A stretch of 10,718 nt of DNA from Bacillota bacterium (GTDB lineage Bacteria > Bacillota > Clostridia > Christensenellales > Aristaeellaceae), in the NCBI GenBank assembly GCA_019137115.1, contig JAGVSV010000003.1, forward strand, positions 1-10,718, read 5' to 3'. Within the stretch, counting starts at the first letter, position 1; the number at the start of each line of letters is the position of its first letter. Under the pieces are notes generated by a model. That model ran no database searches. It had not been told where the DNA came from and was given only the letters and a program-made list of their open reading frames with translations. Shown here piece by piece: positions 1 to 6,069 of this stretch. Made by a program: the position numbers and the translations under genes.

Positions 1-82
1 GACCACTTGGTACACCCGATTGGCTGGCTGCAATGAGATAGAGTGCAAGGCTTTCCCGCGTACTTGATAAGCAGAGGCACAT

Positions 83-370
83 ATGGACAGAAATGAAATG
101 GACAAAAACGAACGGTTTGCGAAAAAAATCTACATTGGGGTGCTCGCCATCACGCATCCGGACGGCAGCATCGTGCCCCTGCGGCTGATTTGGCCCGATG
201 GCCGCAGCTGGGAAATTGACCGCCTGCTGGATGTGCGCCCCGCCGTGGCGCGCAAAGCGGGCGGCGAGGGCCTGCGCTTCCTGTGCCGGATCAATGGCCA
301 CGAAAAGGAACTGTGGTACGCCCACGGGCAGTGGTTTGTGGAGGGCGGGGAGGAAGGGGTGTGGCAATAG
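83..370 (+). CDS. Small conserved hypothetical protein (95 aa)
   Basis: A 95-residue soluble protein with no signal peptide or membrane segment. The start is supported by AGAGG at 73-77, five bases before the ATG; a second in-frame ATG at 98 is less well placed. After a charged leader of about 14 residues comes a compact core: KIYIGVLAITHPDGSI, then PLRLIWPDGRSWEIDRLLDVRPA, a KAGGEGLRF stretch, and an aromatic end with WYAHGQWFVE. The pattern of a beta strand, a W-x-DGR-x-x-x-I-D core, an AGG-x-G-x-R turn and a terminal WFVE resembles a small uncharacterised family I recall from Clostridia, sometimes found near a Y-family DNA polymerase gene. That recollection is unverified and no polymerase is visible here. 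No function is assigned. It is convergent with the leftward GH4 gene, with a hairpin between them. No clear promoter is seen in bases 1-82, so it may belong to an operon entering from the left. Confidence 0.8.
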   Translation: MDRNEMDKNERFAKKIYIGVLAITHPDGSIVPLRLIWPDGRSWEIDRLLDVRPAVARKAGGEGLRFLCRINGHEKELWYAHGQWFVEGGEEGVWQ

Positions 371-607
371 GGGAAGCGCCCGGAGAGGTAAAAGGCGTCC
401 GGCTGCTGACGGACGCCGTGAGAACAACACATGCAAACAGTGACCAATTTGATTCCCGCGCAGCCCGGATGGCTATGCCACCCAGTGGCCGTTCGTGCCG
501 CCGGCTCCAGCCGCGCAAGAAACGTGTGTCCCGCGATCGCCGCCTTGCCCAGCGTCATGCTGTGCGCTGGCAGCCGGCCGCTAAGTGTCCCCGCCCTTTT
601 ACGCCCC
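371..607. other. Non-coding stretch with a possible small-gene relic
   Basis: This 237-base gap lies between the convergent small gene and the GH4 gene. Apart from the hairpin at 394-417 it holds no convincing gene. From the ATG at 431 a frame begins MQTVTNLIPAQPGW, which resembles the opening of a small uncharacterised family with a PAxPGW motif. There is no Shine-Dalgarno sequence before that ATG, and the frame stays open to 934, far inside the GH4 gene on the other strand. The likeness fades after the motif. A decayed or out-of-frame copy, or chance, are all possible. The identification is inference only. Confidence 0.25.
394..417 (-). terminator. Candidate intrinsic terminator, leftward
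   Basis: A perfect 8-bp stem (GGCGTCCG at 394-401, CGGACGCC at 410-417) encloses an 8-base loop. Read on the minus strand the stem is followed directly by TTTTACC, so it best fits termination of leftward transcripts from the GH4 gene, although it lies about 190 bases past that stop codon. It also sits 24 bases after the stop of the rightward small gene, but in that direction there is no T-tract. Confidence 0.5.
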
Positions 608-2119
608 TTACCCCTTCGTCCGCTCCTGTCCTTTGTCCGCTTCGGCGGCGTTGGCGCGGGCTTTGGCGCGGTCTTGGGCCATTTCGTCCACGGATTTGGT
701 GTGCAGGCGGGCGGCGCCCTGGGTTTGGATGGGGGGAATCCAGGTGCCGTCCTGTTTGGCCTGGGCCATGCGGGCCTTGGCCTGTTCGATGTCGTCTTTA
801 TATTGGGGCAGCCATTCGGCTTCCTCGATCAGCATTTCGTCCACCATCTGCCAGATTTCCCTGGGGTTGCAGACGGCGCCGACCAGGGGATCCATCATCA
901 TGGCCTGCCGCAGCAGCGTGATGTCGGCGTTTAAGGCGGCGTGCACAGCCAGGCGCTGCACGGTGACGTTGCTCAAGCAGCAGGCGGCGCAGCCCATCGG
1001 CAGGTCGCCGAGTTTCGGGATGTTGATGCCGTGGATGTCCACGTAGCCGGGCACCTCCACCACGCAGTCATCGGGCAGGTTGGTGATGCAGCCGTTGTTG
1101 ACCACGTTGAAGTGCCCGCGGTAGATACGCCCGGTTTCCAGGCCCTCGATGATGTAGCTGCCGTGCTCGCGCCCGCGGTGCTCCTGGCCGTAGACGCGGG
1201 GCGGCTCCTTCATCCAGTTGGGGAAATCGGTCTCAAACCAGTTGCGGCCTTCCGTGCACACGCGCAGGTAGCCGCCGGTTTCGCCGTTGATCCACACGCC
1301 CAGGTCGATCCAGTCGATGATTTCGTCGGTGCGCTTGCGGTACCAGGGCACGTATTCGGACAGGTGGCCGTTGGACTCGGTGGAGAAATATCCAAAGCGC
1401 TCCATCATGTCGATGCGCACCTTTTCGGTGCGGGCGGTGTCCGGGTTGGCCTTGAGCGCGGGCAGCAGCTGGTCGCCGATTTCGACCCCCTTGTGCTTGA
1501 TGGAGATGTACCAGGTCATGTGGTTGATGCCGGCGCAGATGATGTCCACATCCTTGACGTCATGGCCCAGCACGCGGGCGATCAGCTCATGGCCGCCCTG
1601 CACGCCGTGGCACAGGCCCACGGTGTTGACCCCGCCATAGGTGTTGCAGTACCAGGTGACCATGGCGTTGGGGTTGGAATAGTTCAGCAGCAGGCAGTTG
1701 GGCGCGGCCACCTCGCGGATGTCCCGGCACACGCCCTTCATCACTTCAATCACGCGCTGGCCGTAGAAGATGCCCCCGGCGGACAGCGTGTCGCCCACGC
1801 ACTGGTCGACCCCATATTTCAGCGGGATCTCCACATCCTTGGCAAACGCCTCCAGCATGCCCACGCGCATGCAGTTGATCACATATTTGGCGCCTTTGAG
1901 CGCCTGGCGGCGGTCGAGCGTTTTTTCGATGCGGATGGACAGGTTGTTGGCGTCGATGTCCCGCTGGCACAGCGCGTGCACCATGTCCAGGTTGTGCTGG
2001 CTGATGTCATGGAATGACACCTGGATGTCCCGAAACTCCGGCACGGAGAGGATGTCGCTCAACAGCCCGCGCGTAAAGCCGATCGACCCCGCGCCGATGA
2101 ACGCGATCTTGAATGACAT
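608..2119 (-). CDS. Family GH4 NAD-dependent alpha-glycosidase (MelA/LplD/AguA-like)
   Basis: A 503-residue cytosolic glycosidase of family GH4. GH4 enzymes use NAD+ and a divalent metal to oxidise the sugar at C3, cleave by elimination, then re-reduce. Visible marks are the Rossmann loop FIGAGSIGF (7-15), D38 after the second strand, NYSNPNAMVTW (146-156), the metal-site motif GLCHGVQGG (168-176, Cys170) and GINH (197-200, His200). The four-residue signature reads CHGV. In published GH4 groupings, CHSV goes with alpha-galactosidases, CHEV with alpha-glucosidases, and CHG-x with alpha-glucuronidases or galacturonidases, so a uronide substrate is my inference; automatic annotation would say alpha-glucosidase/alpha-galactosidase. 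The start at 2119 is chosen for AAGGAG at 2127-2132 and because the Rossmann fold begins at once; a longer frame adds 31 unlikely residues. The last 45 or so residues, rich in Ala, Lys, Asp and Gln, look like an extension beyond the usual 440-480 residues. Confidence 0.93.
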   Translation of the reverse strand: MSFKIAFIGAGSIGFTRGLLSDILSVPEFRDIQVSFHDISQHNLDMVHALCQRDIDANNLSIRIEKTLDRRQALKGAKYVINCMRVGMLEAFAKDVEIPLKYGVDQCVGDTLSAGGIFYGQRVIEVMKGVCRDIREVAAPNCLLLNYSNPNAMVTWYCNTYGGVNTVGLCHGVQGGHELIARVLGHDVKDVDIICAGINHMTWYISIKHKGVEIGDQLLPALKANPDTARTEKVRIDMMERFGYFSTESNGHLSEYVPWYRKRTDEIIDWIDLGVWINGETGGYLRVCTEGRNWFETDFPNWMKEPPRVYGQEHRGREHGSYIIEGLETGRIYRGHFNVVNNGCITNLPDDCVVEVPGYVDIHGINIPKLGDLPMGCAACCLSNVTVQRLAVHAALNADITLLRQAMMMDPLVGAVCNPREIWQMVDEMLIEEAEWLPQYKDDIEQAKARMAQAKQDGTWIPPIQTQGAARLHTKSVDEMAQDRAKARANAAEADKGQERTKG

Positions 2120-2126
2120 ATGCGGA

Positions 2127-2132
2127 CTCCTT
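2127..2132 (-). promoter_or_regulatory. Shine-Dalgarno site fixing the GH4 start
   Basis: AAGGAG lies seven bases before the ATG at 2119 on the minus strand. It settles the start codon in favour of MSFKIAF over the upstream in-frame ATGs. Confidence 0.85.
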
Positions 2133-2162
2133 CCATGGGGGCGGTGAGGCCCTTTTGATGCC

Positions 2163-2191
2163 ATGGTAAGGGAAGGCACGGCGTGTGTCAA
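2163..2191 (-). promoter_or_regulatory. Sigma-70-type promoter for the GH4 gene
   Basis: On the minus strand a perfect -35 TTGACA (2186-2191) is followed after exactly 17 bases by TACCAT (2163-2168), a 4/6 match to TATAAT. Transcription would start near 2156 and give a leader of about 37 bases before the GH4 start. The promoter begins 11 bases beyond the chrA stop codon, so the GH4 gene can be expressed independently of the upstream transporter gene. Confidence 0.6.
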
Positions 2192-2197
2192 ACGTTT
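2190..2197. promoter_or_regulatory. Operator-like palindrome AAACGTTT on the GH4 -35 element
   Basis: The perfect palindrome AAACGTTT, with the central CG typical of LacI/GalR-family and CcpA (cre) operators, shares two bases with the -35 hexamer of the GH4 promoter. The outer bases do not fit the symmetric cre consensus on both sides (about 10 of 14 positions in the better orientation). Repression or catabolite control at this site is an inference from motif and position. I saw no second copy of AAACGTTT in the window. Confidence 0.35.
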
Positions 2198-2201
2198 CCC
2201 G

Positions 2202-3383
2202 CTACAAGGCAAACCCCAGGATCATCACGCCCAGCACGATCACCGGCGCCGGGATTTTGCGCCACAGCAGCAGCGCGACGGTCACCGCCAGCACCAGCAG
2301 GTTGTCCACTGAAAACCCGCTTTTCTGCATCAGGCTGATTGCGGCGGAGGCGATCAGGCCGCCGGCCACCGCGGTGACGCCGCGCAGGGAAGCGCGCACG
2401 CCGTGGATGCGCTTGACGCTTTCCCACATCGGATACACGAAAAAGATCAGCAGGATACCCGGCAGGAAGATCGCCAGGCCGCTGACCAGCGCGGCCAGTG
2501 CCTGGCCGAACAGGCCCAGGTCACGCGCGGCCATGCCGCCGGCATAGGCGCTGAAGCTGAACATAGGCCCGGGCAGGCCCTGCACCAGGCCAAAGCCGGT
2601 CAGAAACTCGCGCGCGGTCAGCCAGCCCCGGGTGTCCACAAGCTCCGACACCATCATGGGCACCACGACCTGCCCGCCGCCGATAACCAGGTACCCGTAG
2701 CGGTAGAAGCTCTCGAACAGGTGCACCAGCTTCACGTCCCATACCGCGCGCAGCGCCAGGCTGCCCACCGCCAGCAGCGCGAAGGCGATCAGGTATCTCC
2801 ACGGCGGGCGCACGGTGACGGGGTTCCAGAGGGCTTCATTTCTGTGCAGCCACACGCTGACCGCGCCGCCAGAGAGCAGCACCAGCGGGTATACCCAGGG
2901 CGCCTTCAAAAAGTAGGTGACCACCGCGCCCAGCAAGAACAGCGCCCAGGTGGGCACATCGGTGACCACCTTGCGGCCGATGCGCCACGCCGCCACCGCC
3001 ACAAAGCCCACCGCCATCGGCCCCACATAGCGCAGCCCCTCCGGGCTGATGCGCAGCGCGTCCAGCAGCTGCCCCATGAACGACAGCACCGCCATGATCA
3101 GGATCGCCGGCAGCGCCCACACCAGCAGCGTGAGCAGCGACAACTTCGTGCCGCCCACCTTGTAGCCGATGGCCGCGATGGTCTGCGTGCTGCTGGGGCC
3201 GGGCAACAGCACCGTCAGCGCGATCAGTTCGGCTAGCTCCGCCTGGGTTAAATACCCCCTGCGCTGCACCATGTGGGCGGAGAACACGCCAAAGTGCGCC
3301 TCGGGCCCGCCATAGGCGCCCAGCGAGCAGATCAGCACATCCCACAGGAATGCGCGGTAGGTCACAGGCCTGGGTTGGTTCAT
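2202..3383 (-). CDS. chrA: Chromate transporter family (CHR) membrane protein, two-domain form
   Basis: A 393-residue integral membrane protein of the CHR family, whose best-known member ChrA exports chromate; many members have no proven substrate. Both half-domains are present. The first has YGGPEAHFGVF (24-34), a GYLT/AELIAL stretch and LLPGPSSTQ (59-67). The second has VIGGGQVVVPM (233-243), DTRGWLT (250-256) and GLPGPMF (269-275). The GGP/GGG plus PGP pairs are the family signature. About ten hydrophobic segments can be counted. Length is normal for the fused form. The ATG at 3383 follows GGGAGG at 3388-3393 with a short four-base gap. The gene stands between a terminator candidate upstream and the GH4 promoter downstream, so it may be a single-gene unit. 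Nothing around it points to metal resistance; an anion linked to the neighbouring sugar genes is only speculation. Confidence 0.9.
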   Translation of the reverse strand: MNQPRPVTYRAFLWDVLICSLGAYGGPEAHFGVFSAHMVQRRGYLTQAELAELIALTVLLPGPSSTQTIAAIGYKVGGTKLSLLTLLVWALPAILIMAVLSFMGQLLDALRISPEGLRYVGPMAVGFVAVAAWRIGRKVVTDVPTWALFLLGAVVTYFLKAPWVYPLVLLSGGAVSVWLHRNEALWNPVTVRPPWRYLIAFALLAVGSLALRAVWDVKLVHLFESFYRYGYLVIGGGQVVVPMMVSELVDTRGWLTAREFLTGFGLVQGLPGPMFSFSAYAGGMAARDLGLFGQALAALVSGLAIFLPGILLIFFVYPMWESVKRIHGVRASLRGVTAVAGGLIASAAISLMQKSGFSVDNLLVLAVTVALLLWRKIPAPVIVLGVMILGFAL

Positions 3384-3412
3384 GGTGCCTCCCGTTGGTG
3401 GTGTATGGAATG

Positions 3413-3442
3413 GCTATACCCCAAGGGCGGTGTGGATAACAA
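3413..3442 (-). promoter_or_regulatory. Candidate promoter for chrA
   Basis: On the minus strand TTGTTA (3437-3442, 4/6 to TTGACA) is separated by 18 bases from TATAGC (3413-3418, 4/6 to TATAAT), ending 29 bases before the chrA ATG. It is moderate in quality, but some promoter is expected here because a terminator-like hairpin lies just upstream. Confidence 0.35.
3431..3439 (-). promoter_or_regulatory. Perfect DnaA-box 9-mer in the chrA leader
   Basis: TGTGGATAA on the plus strand, TTATCCACA on the minus strand, is an exact match to the consensus DnaA box and overlaps the candidate chrA -35 by three bases. It is a single copy with no AT-rich unwinding region, so it is not an origin. It could be a titration or regulatory site, or chance. 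Confidence 0.3.
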
Positions 3443-3444
3443 AT

Positions 3445-3462
3445 GCCGCCCTACCGGGCGGC
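3445..3462 (-). terminator. Hairpin after the four-gene operon
   Basis: A perfect 7-bp GC stem (GCCGCCC at 3445-3451, GGGCGGC at 3456-3462) with a 4-base loop lies 18 bases past the stop codon of the leftward UroD-like gene. On the minus strand it is followed by ATTTGTTATCC, a broken T-rich tail. It probably ends or weakens transcription of the 7098-3481 operon before chrA. The imperfect tail suggests some readthrough. Confidence 0.5.
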
Positions 3463-3480
3463 GCTGAATGGTTCAGGCTG

Positions 3481-4527
3481 TCAGCTGAAATGGTACGCGT
3501 ACTTCTCCATGGCGTCCATCAGCGCTTTGACGTTGTCAGGCGGGGTGCCGGGGTACAGGCCAAAGATCATCGTCAGCCCGCCTTCCCTGGCGCCCAGCTC
3601 GGTGACTTCATAGCGGATCAGGTCGTCCACCTGCTGCGGCGTGCCGAACACCGTCACCTGCTGGCGGTCGATGTCCAGGTCGATGCAGGTTCTGCCCTTG
3701 TATTTGTCGCGGATCCAGTCAATGCCGTTGACCAGATCCTGCAGGTTGAGCACCTCCACCCCGCCCTCGATCAGGTCGTCCGCCAGGTCGCGGATGTCGC
3801 CGTCGGAATGCATGTGCACCGCCAGCCCGCGGTCGCGTGCGATGGCCATCAGCCGCCGGTAGCTTGGCTGAATCCACGTGCGGAATGTGCTGGGCGACAG
3901 CATCGGGCCGCGCTGCATGCCCAGATCCTCCGGGTAGGACAGCATGTCCGCGCCCAGGTCGGCATACCTTGTGATGATGTGCGCGTTGAAGGCTTCCAGT
4001 TTTTCGATTAAGTCGCCCAGCATCGGGTGCTCGTCCGCCATGTCAAACAGCAGGTTATCGTAGCCGCGCAGGTCGCACAGCTGCAAAAACGTGTGCCCGT
4101 GGCGCAGGCCGCGCGTGATGAAATGGCCGTCGGCCTTCTCCTTAGCAATGCGGGTTTCCTCCTGCGCCCAGTCAATCGGCCCGATGCCCATGCAGCGCTC
4201 GGGGTCGGGGAATTGATAGTCCCGGTACGCGTCCCAGTTTTTGAGCGGGTGGCCGACCACGGTGCCGGTGATGCCGTCGTCCGCGGTTTTCCACAGGCAG
4301 CCAAAGTCATCGGTGTAGGGTTCATCCCTGCGCGCAACCAGGCTGTATTCGGGCACATAGTGCCCCTTGGGGCGCACAAAGCCGGGGAACAGCAGGGGGT
4401 GGCTTTCCTGCATGTCAAACAGGAAGTCCTGGTCGTAATGGTGGTAGCACGCCGCGTTGATCGAAAACGCCATCGGGATATAATCCGGCCGTTCAAAGCG
4501 CACCGCGCGCAGGAAATTGCTGCTCAT
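3481..4527 (-). CDS. UroD-fold (PF01208-type) protein, HxHSDG variant
   Basis: A 348-residue cytosolic protein with the look of the uroporphyrinogen decarboxylase / corrinoid methyltransferase (MtaA, CmuA) superfamily. Seen in order: DDFGCLWK (73-80), EDLGMQRGPMLSP (200-212), VHMHSDGDI (237-245) leading into DLIEGGVEVLNLQD, and GLYPGTPPDNV (323-333) near the end. These match the shared order of the superfamily: the (E/D)D-x-G/Q-x-GP-x-x-SP helix-barrel segment, the His-containing strand, and the terminal PP-x-N-V helix. The usual zinc motif of the methyltransferases (H-x-C with a later Cys) is changed to H238-M-H240 with no later Cys, so methyl transfer through zinc thiolate chemistry is doubtful. 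It is unlikely to be HemE. The start at 4527 overlaps the GNAT stop as ATGA and follows AAAGGAG (4534-4540), so translation is probably coupled. It is the last gene of the operon. The substrate is unknown. Confidence 0.82.
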   Translation of the reverse strand: MSSNFLRAVRFERPDYIPMAFSINAACYHHYDQDFLFDMQESHPLLFPGFVRPKGHYVPEYSLVARRDEPYTDDFGCLWKTADDGITGTVVGHPLKNWDAYRDYQFPDPERCMGIGPIDWAQEETRIAKEKADGHFITRGLRHGHTFLQLCDLRGYDNLLFDMADEHPMLGDLIEKLEAFNAHIITRYADLGADMLSYPEDLGMQRGPMLSPSTFRTWIQPSYRRLMAIARDRGLAVHMHSDGDIRDLADDLIEGGVEVLNLQDLVNGIDWIRDKYKGRTCIDLDIDRQQVTVFGTPQQVDDLIRYEVTELGAREGGLTMIFGLYPGTPPDNVKALMDAMEKYAYHFS

Positions 4528-5003
4528 ATGTTCTCCTTTTGCAGTGCGCACACCATGATCAGGTCGTCCGCGTTCTCCCTGTACACCGTGAACCCCGCCT
4601 TTGTATACAGCCAAACGGCGTAGTTGGCCTTCTGCACCGACAGCGACACCTGCCAGTACCCCTTGCCGCGCAGGTGCTTGAGCATGCGCCGCAGCAGGTC
4701 GGCGCCGATGCCCCGGCCGCGGTATGCCGGCAGTACGGACATGGCCAGCCAGGGCGTTTCATCATCCACATGGCTGTAGTCTTCCATGATGCGCGCCCCT
4801 ACCGCGCCGACAATGGTGTCGCCCACCAGCCCGTGGTCGTCAGGCTGTGCGCCAAAACCCCCGGTGTACAGCGCGATGTCCGGGTGTTGCAGCATGTTTC
4901 TGTCAGGCAAAGGCGTGCGCGGCGGTACAAAGACCGCACCGTACAGGAATTCCTCCAGCGCCGGGTATTGGCTGGTACGGATGCCCCGGATGGTGCATGC
5001 CAT
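4524..5003 (-). CDS. GNAT-family N-acetyltransferase
   Basis: A 159-residue acetyltransferase of the GNAT fold, using acetyl-CoA to modify an amine that cannot be named from sequence. The acetyl-CoA pyrophosphate loop is clear in VLPAYRGRGIGADLL (90-104, R-G-R-G-I-G), preceded by the strand WLAMSV and followed by the motif B end AVWLYTKAGF (129-138). The start at 5003 is chosen for the GGAAGGGGG run at 5011-5019, seven bases upstream, and because an upstream start at 5093 would overlap the preceding gene and add 30 non-conserved residues. It is third in the operon, 40 bases after the second dehydrogenase. Its TGA overlaps the next ATG. The placement suggests an acetylation step, such as of an amino sugar, in the same pathway, but GNAT genes also drift between operons. 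Confidence 0.85.
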   Translation of the reverse strand: MACTIRGIRTSQYPALEEFLYGAVFVPPRTPLPDRNMLQHPDIALYTGGFGAQPDDHGLVGDTIVGAVGARIMEDYSHVDDETPWLAMSVLPAYRGRGIGADLLRRMLKHLRGKGYWQVSLSVQKANYAVWLYTKAGFTVYRENADDLIMVCALQKENI

Positions 5004-5043
5004 CTGTTCGCCCCCTTCCGCCGGCACCGTGCCGCATGCGGTG

Positions 5044-6066
5044 TCAGGCCGGGCTGATGAAGGTGCCCTGCCTGGCCGATTCATATACCGCAAGGATGAG
5101 CGCCAGCGGCTTTCTGCCCTCCCGCGCGTCCACCAGCAGCGGTTCCTTGCCCTGCACGGCGTTGATCATGTTCTCCAGCTGGATGCGGTGCCCCTCGGGG
5201 TGGATGGCTTTGTGATCCTGCGCCGGGTTGCCCTGGGCATGCAGGGTTTCGGGCGCTTCGCCCGGCAAATCCCAGGACAGGATGCTGTCCTCGCGCAAGA
5301 CCACGCTGCCCCCGTCGCCGCAGATCTCCAGCGTGCGCGGATAGCCGGGGTGGCAGGTGGTGGACGCCTGCAGGGTGCCCACCGCGCCGGAAGCAAACTC
5401 GAGCAGTGCCGCGGCGGTGTCCTCGGTTTCAATGGCGTGGGTCTGCGTTTTGGTGAGGGCGGACAGGCGGCGCACCGGCCCCAGCAGATACAGCATCAGG
5501 TCGACGCCGTGGATGCCCTGGTTCATCAGCGCGCCGCCGCCATCCATCGCCCAGGTGCCGCGCCAGGGCGAGGACCCGTAGTATTGCGGGCTGCGCCAGT
5601 AGTGCATGGTCAGCCGCGCGGACACCACACGCCCGAGCTGCCCGCCCGCAAGCGCCTGACTGACCGCCTGTACCGCGGGCGAAAAGCGCAGCTGGGAGAT
5701 CACGCACACTTTTCGATCACTGGCATCCGCCTGCGCGATCACGGCATCGGCGTCCGGGAGCGTGAGCGCCAGCGGCTTTTCCACCACCACGTGCTTGCCA
5801 GCTTTGAGCGCTTCCAGCGTCATCGGCGCGTGCAGCCCGCTGGGCGTGCACAGGCTGACGATGTCCACATCCGGGGATGCCAGCATGTCGGCAAAGGACG
5901 CAAATACGCGGGTGTGGTGCGTTTGCGCGGTCTGCCGGGCGCACGCGATGTCCCGGTCGGCGACGCCGACAAGCGCCGCGCCGGGCAGCAGATCAATCGC
6001 CGCGATGTGCACGGCGGAAATCCCGCCGCACCCCACGATGCCAAAGCCCAGCGTTTGTGCGTCCAC
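5044..6066 (-). CDS. Gfo/Idh/MocA-family oxidoreductase, WlbA-like, GTG start
   Basis: A 340-residue NAD(P)-dependent dehydrogenase. The Rossmann loop GIVGCGGIS (9-17) is followed by an acidic residue at the end of strand two (VADRD, 35-39), favouring NAD. The family motif VVVEKPLAL (93-101) holds the catalytic Lys97. The C-terminal sheet domain has WRGTWAMDGGGALMNQ then GIHGVDLMLYLLG with His186, the expected acid/base. The WRGTW...GGALMNQGIH stretch resembles WlbA/WbpB-type UDP-sugar 3-dehydrogenases and many sugar or inositol dehydrogenases, so a sugar substrate is likely but not fixed. The only sensible start is GTG at 6066: three bases after the TAA of the preceding gene, with no strong Shine-Dalgarno sequence, which points to translational coupling. 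About 340 residues is a normal length. Second gene of the four-gene operon. Confidence 0.9.
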   Translation of the reverse strand: MDAQTLGFGIVGCGGISAVHIAAIDLLPGAALVGVADRDIACARQTAQTHHTRVFASFADMLASPDVDIVSLCTPSGLHAPMTLEALKAGKHVVVEKPLALTLPDADAVIAQADASDRKVCVISQLRFSPAVQAVSQALAGGQLGRVVSARLTMHYWRSPQYYGSSPWRGTWAMDGGGALMNQGIHGVDLMLYLLGPVRRLSALTKTQTHAIETEDTAAALLEFASGAVGTLQASTTCHPGYPRTLEICGDGGSVVLREDSILSWDLPGEAPETLHAQGNPAQDHKAIHPEGHRIQLENMINAVQGKEPLLVDAREGRKPLALILAVYESARQGTFISPA

Positions 6067-6069
6067 GCC

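Noticed and set aside
1..82. End of an upstream gene, possibly a DNA polymerase IV, at the left edge
   Set aside because: All three forward frames stop within the first 80 bases and none of the short peptides is recognisable, so no gene can be claimed.
431..934. A 167-residue rightward open frame over the GH4 3' end
   Set aside because: It has no ribosome site and its distal two thirds lie antisense to a solid GH4 coding region. Long antisense frames are common in GC-rich DNA.
3431..3439. Replication origin at the DnaA box
   Set aside because: Only one box, no AT-rich stretch, and no dnaA, dnaN or other origin genes nearby.
5021..5043. Overlapping short palindromes (CCGCATGCGG and CGGCAC-C-GTGCCG) between the second dehydrogenase and the GNAT gene
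   Set aside because: Loops are too small or stems too short and there is no T-tract. They may form a minor intercistronic hairpin but are not supported as a terminator or operator.
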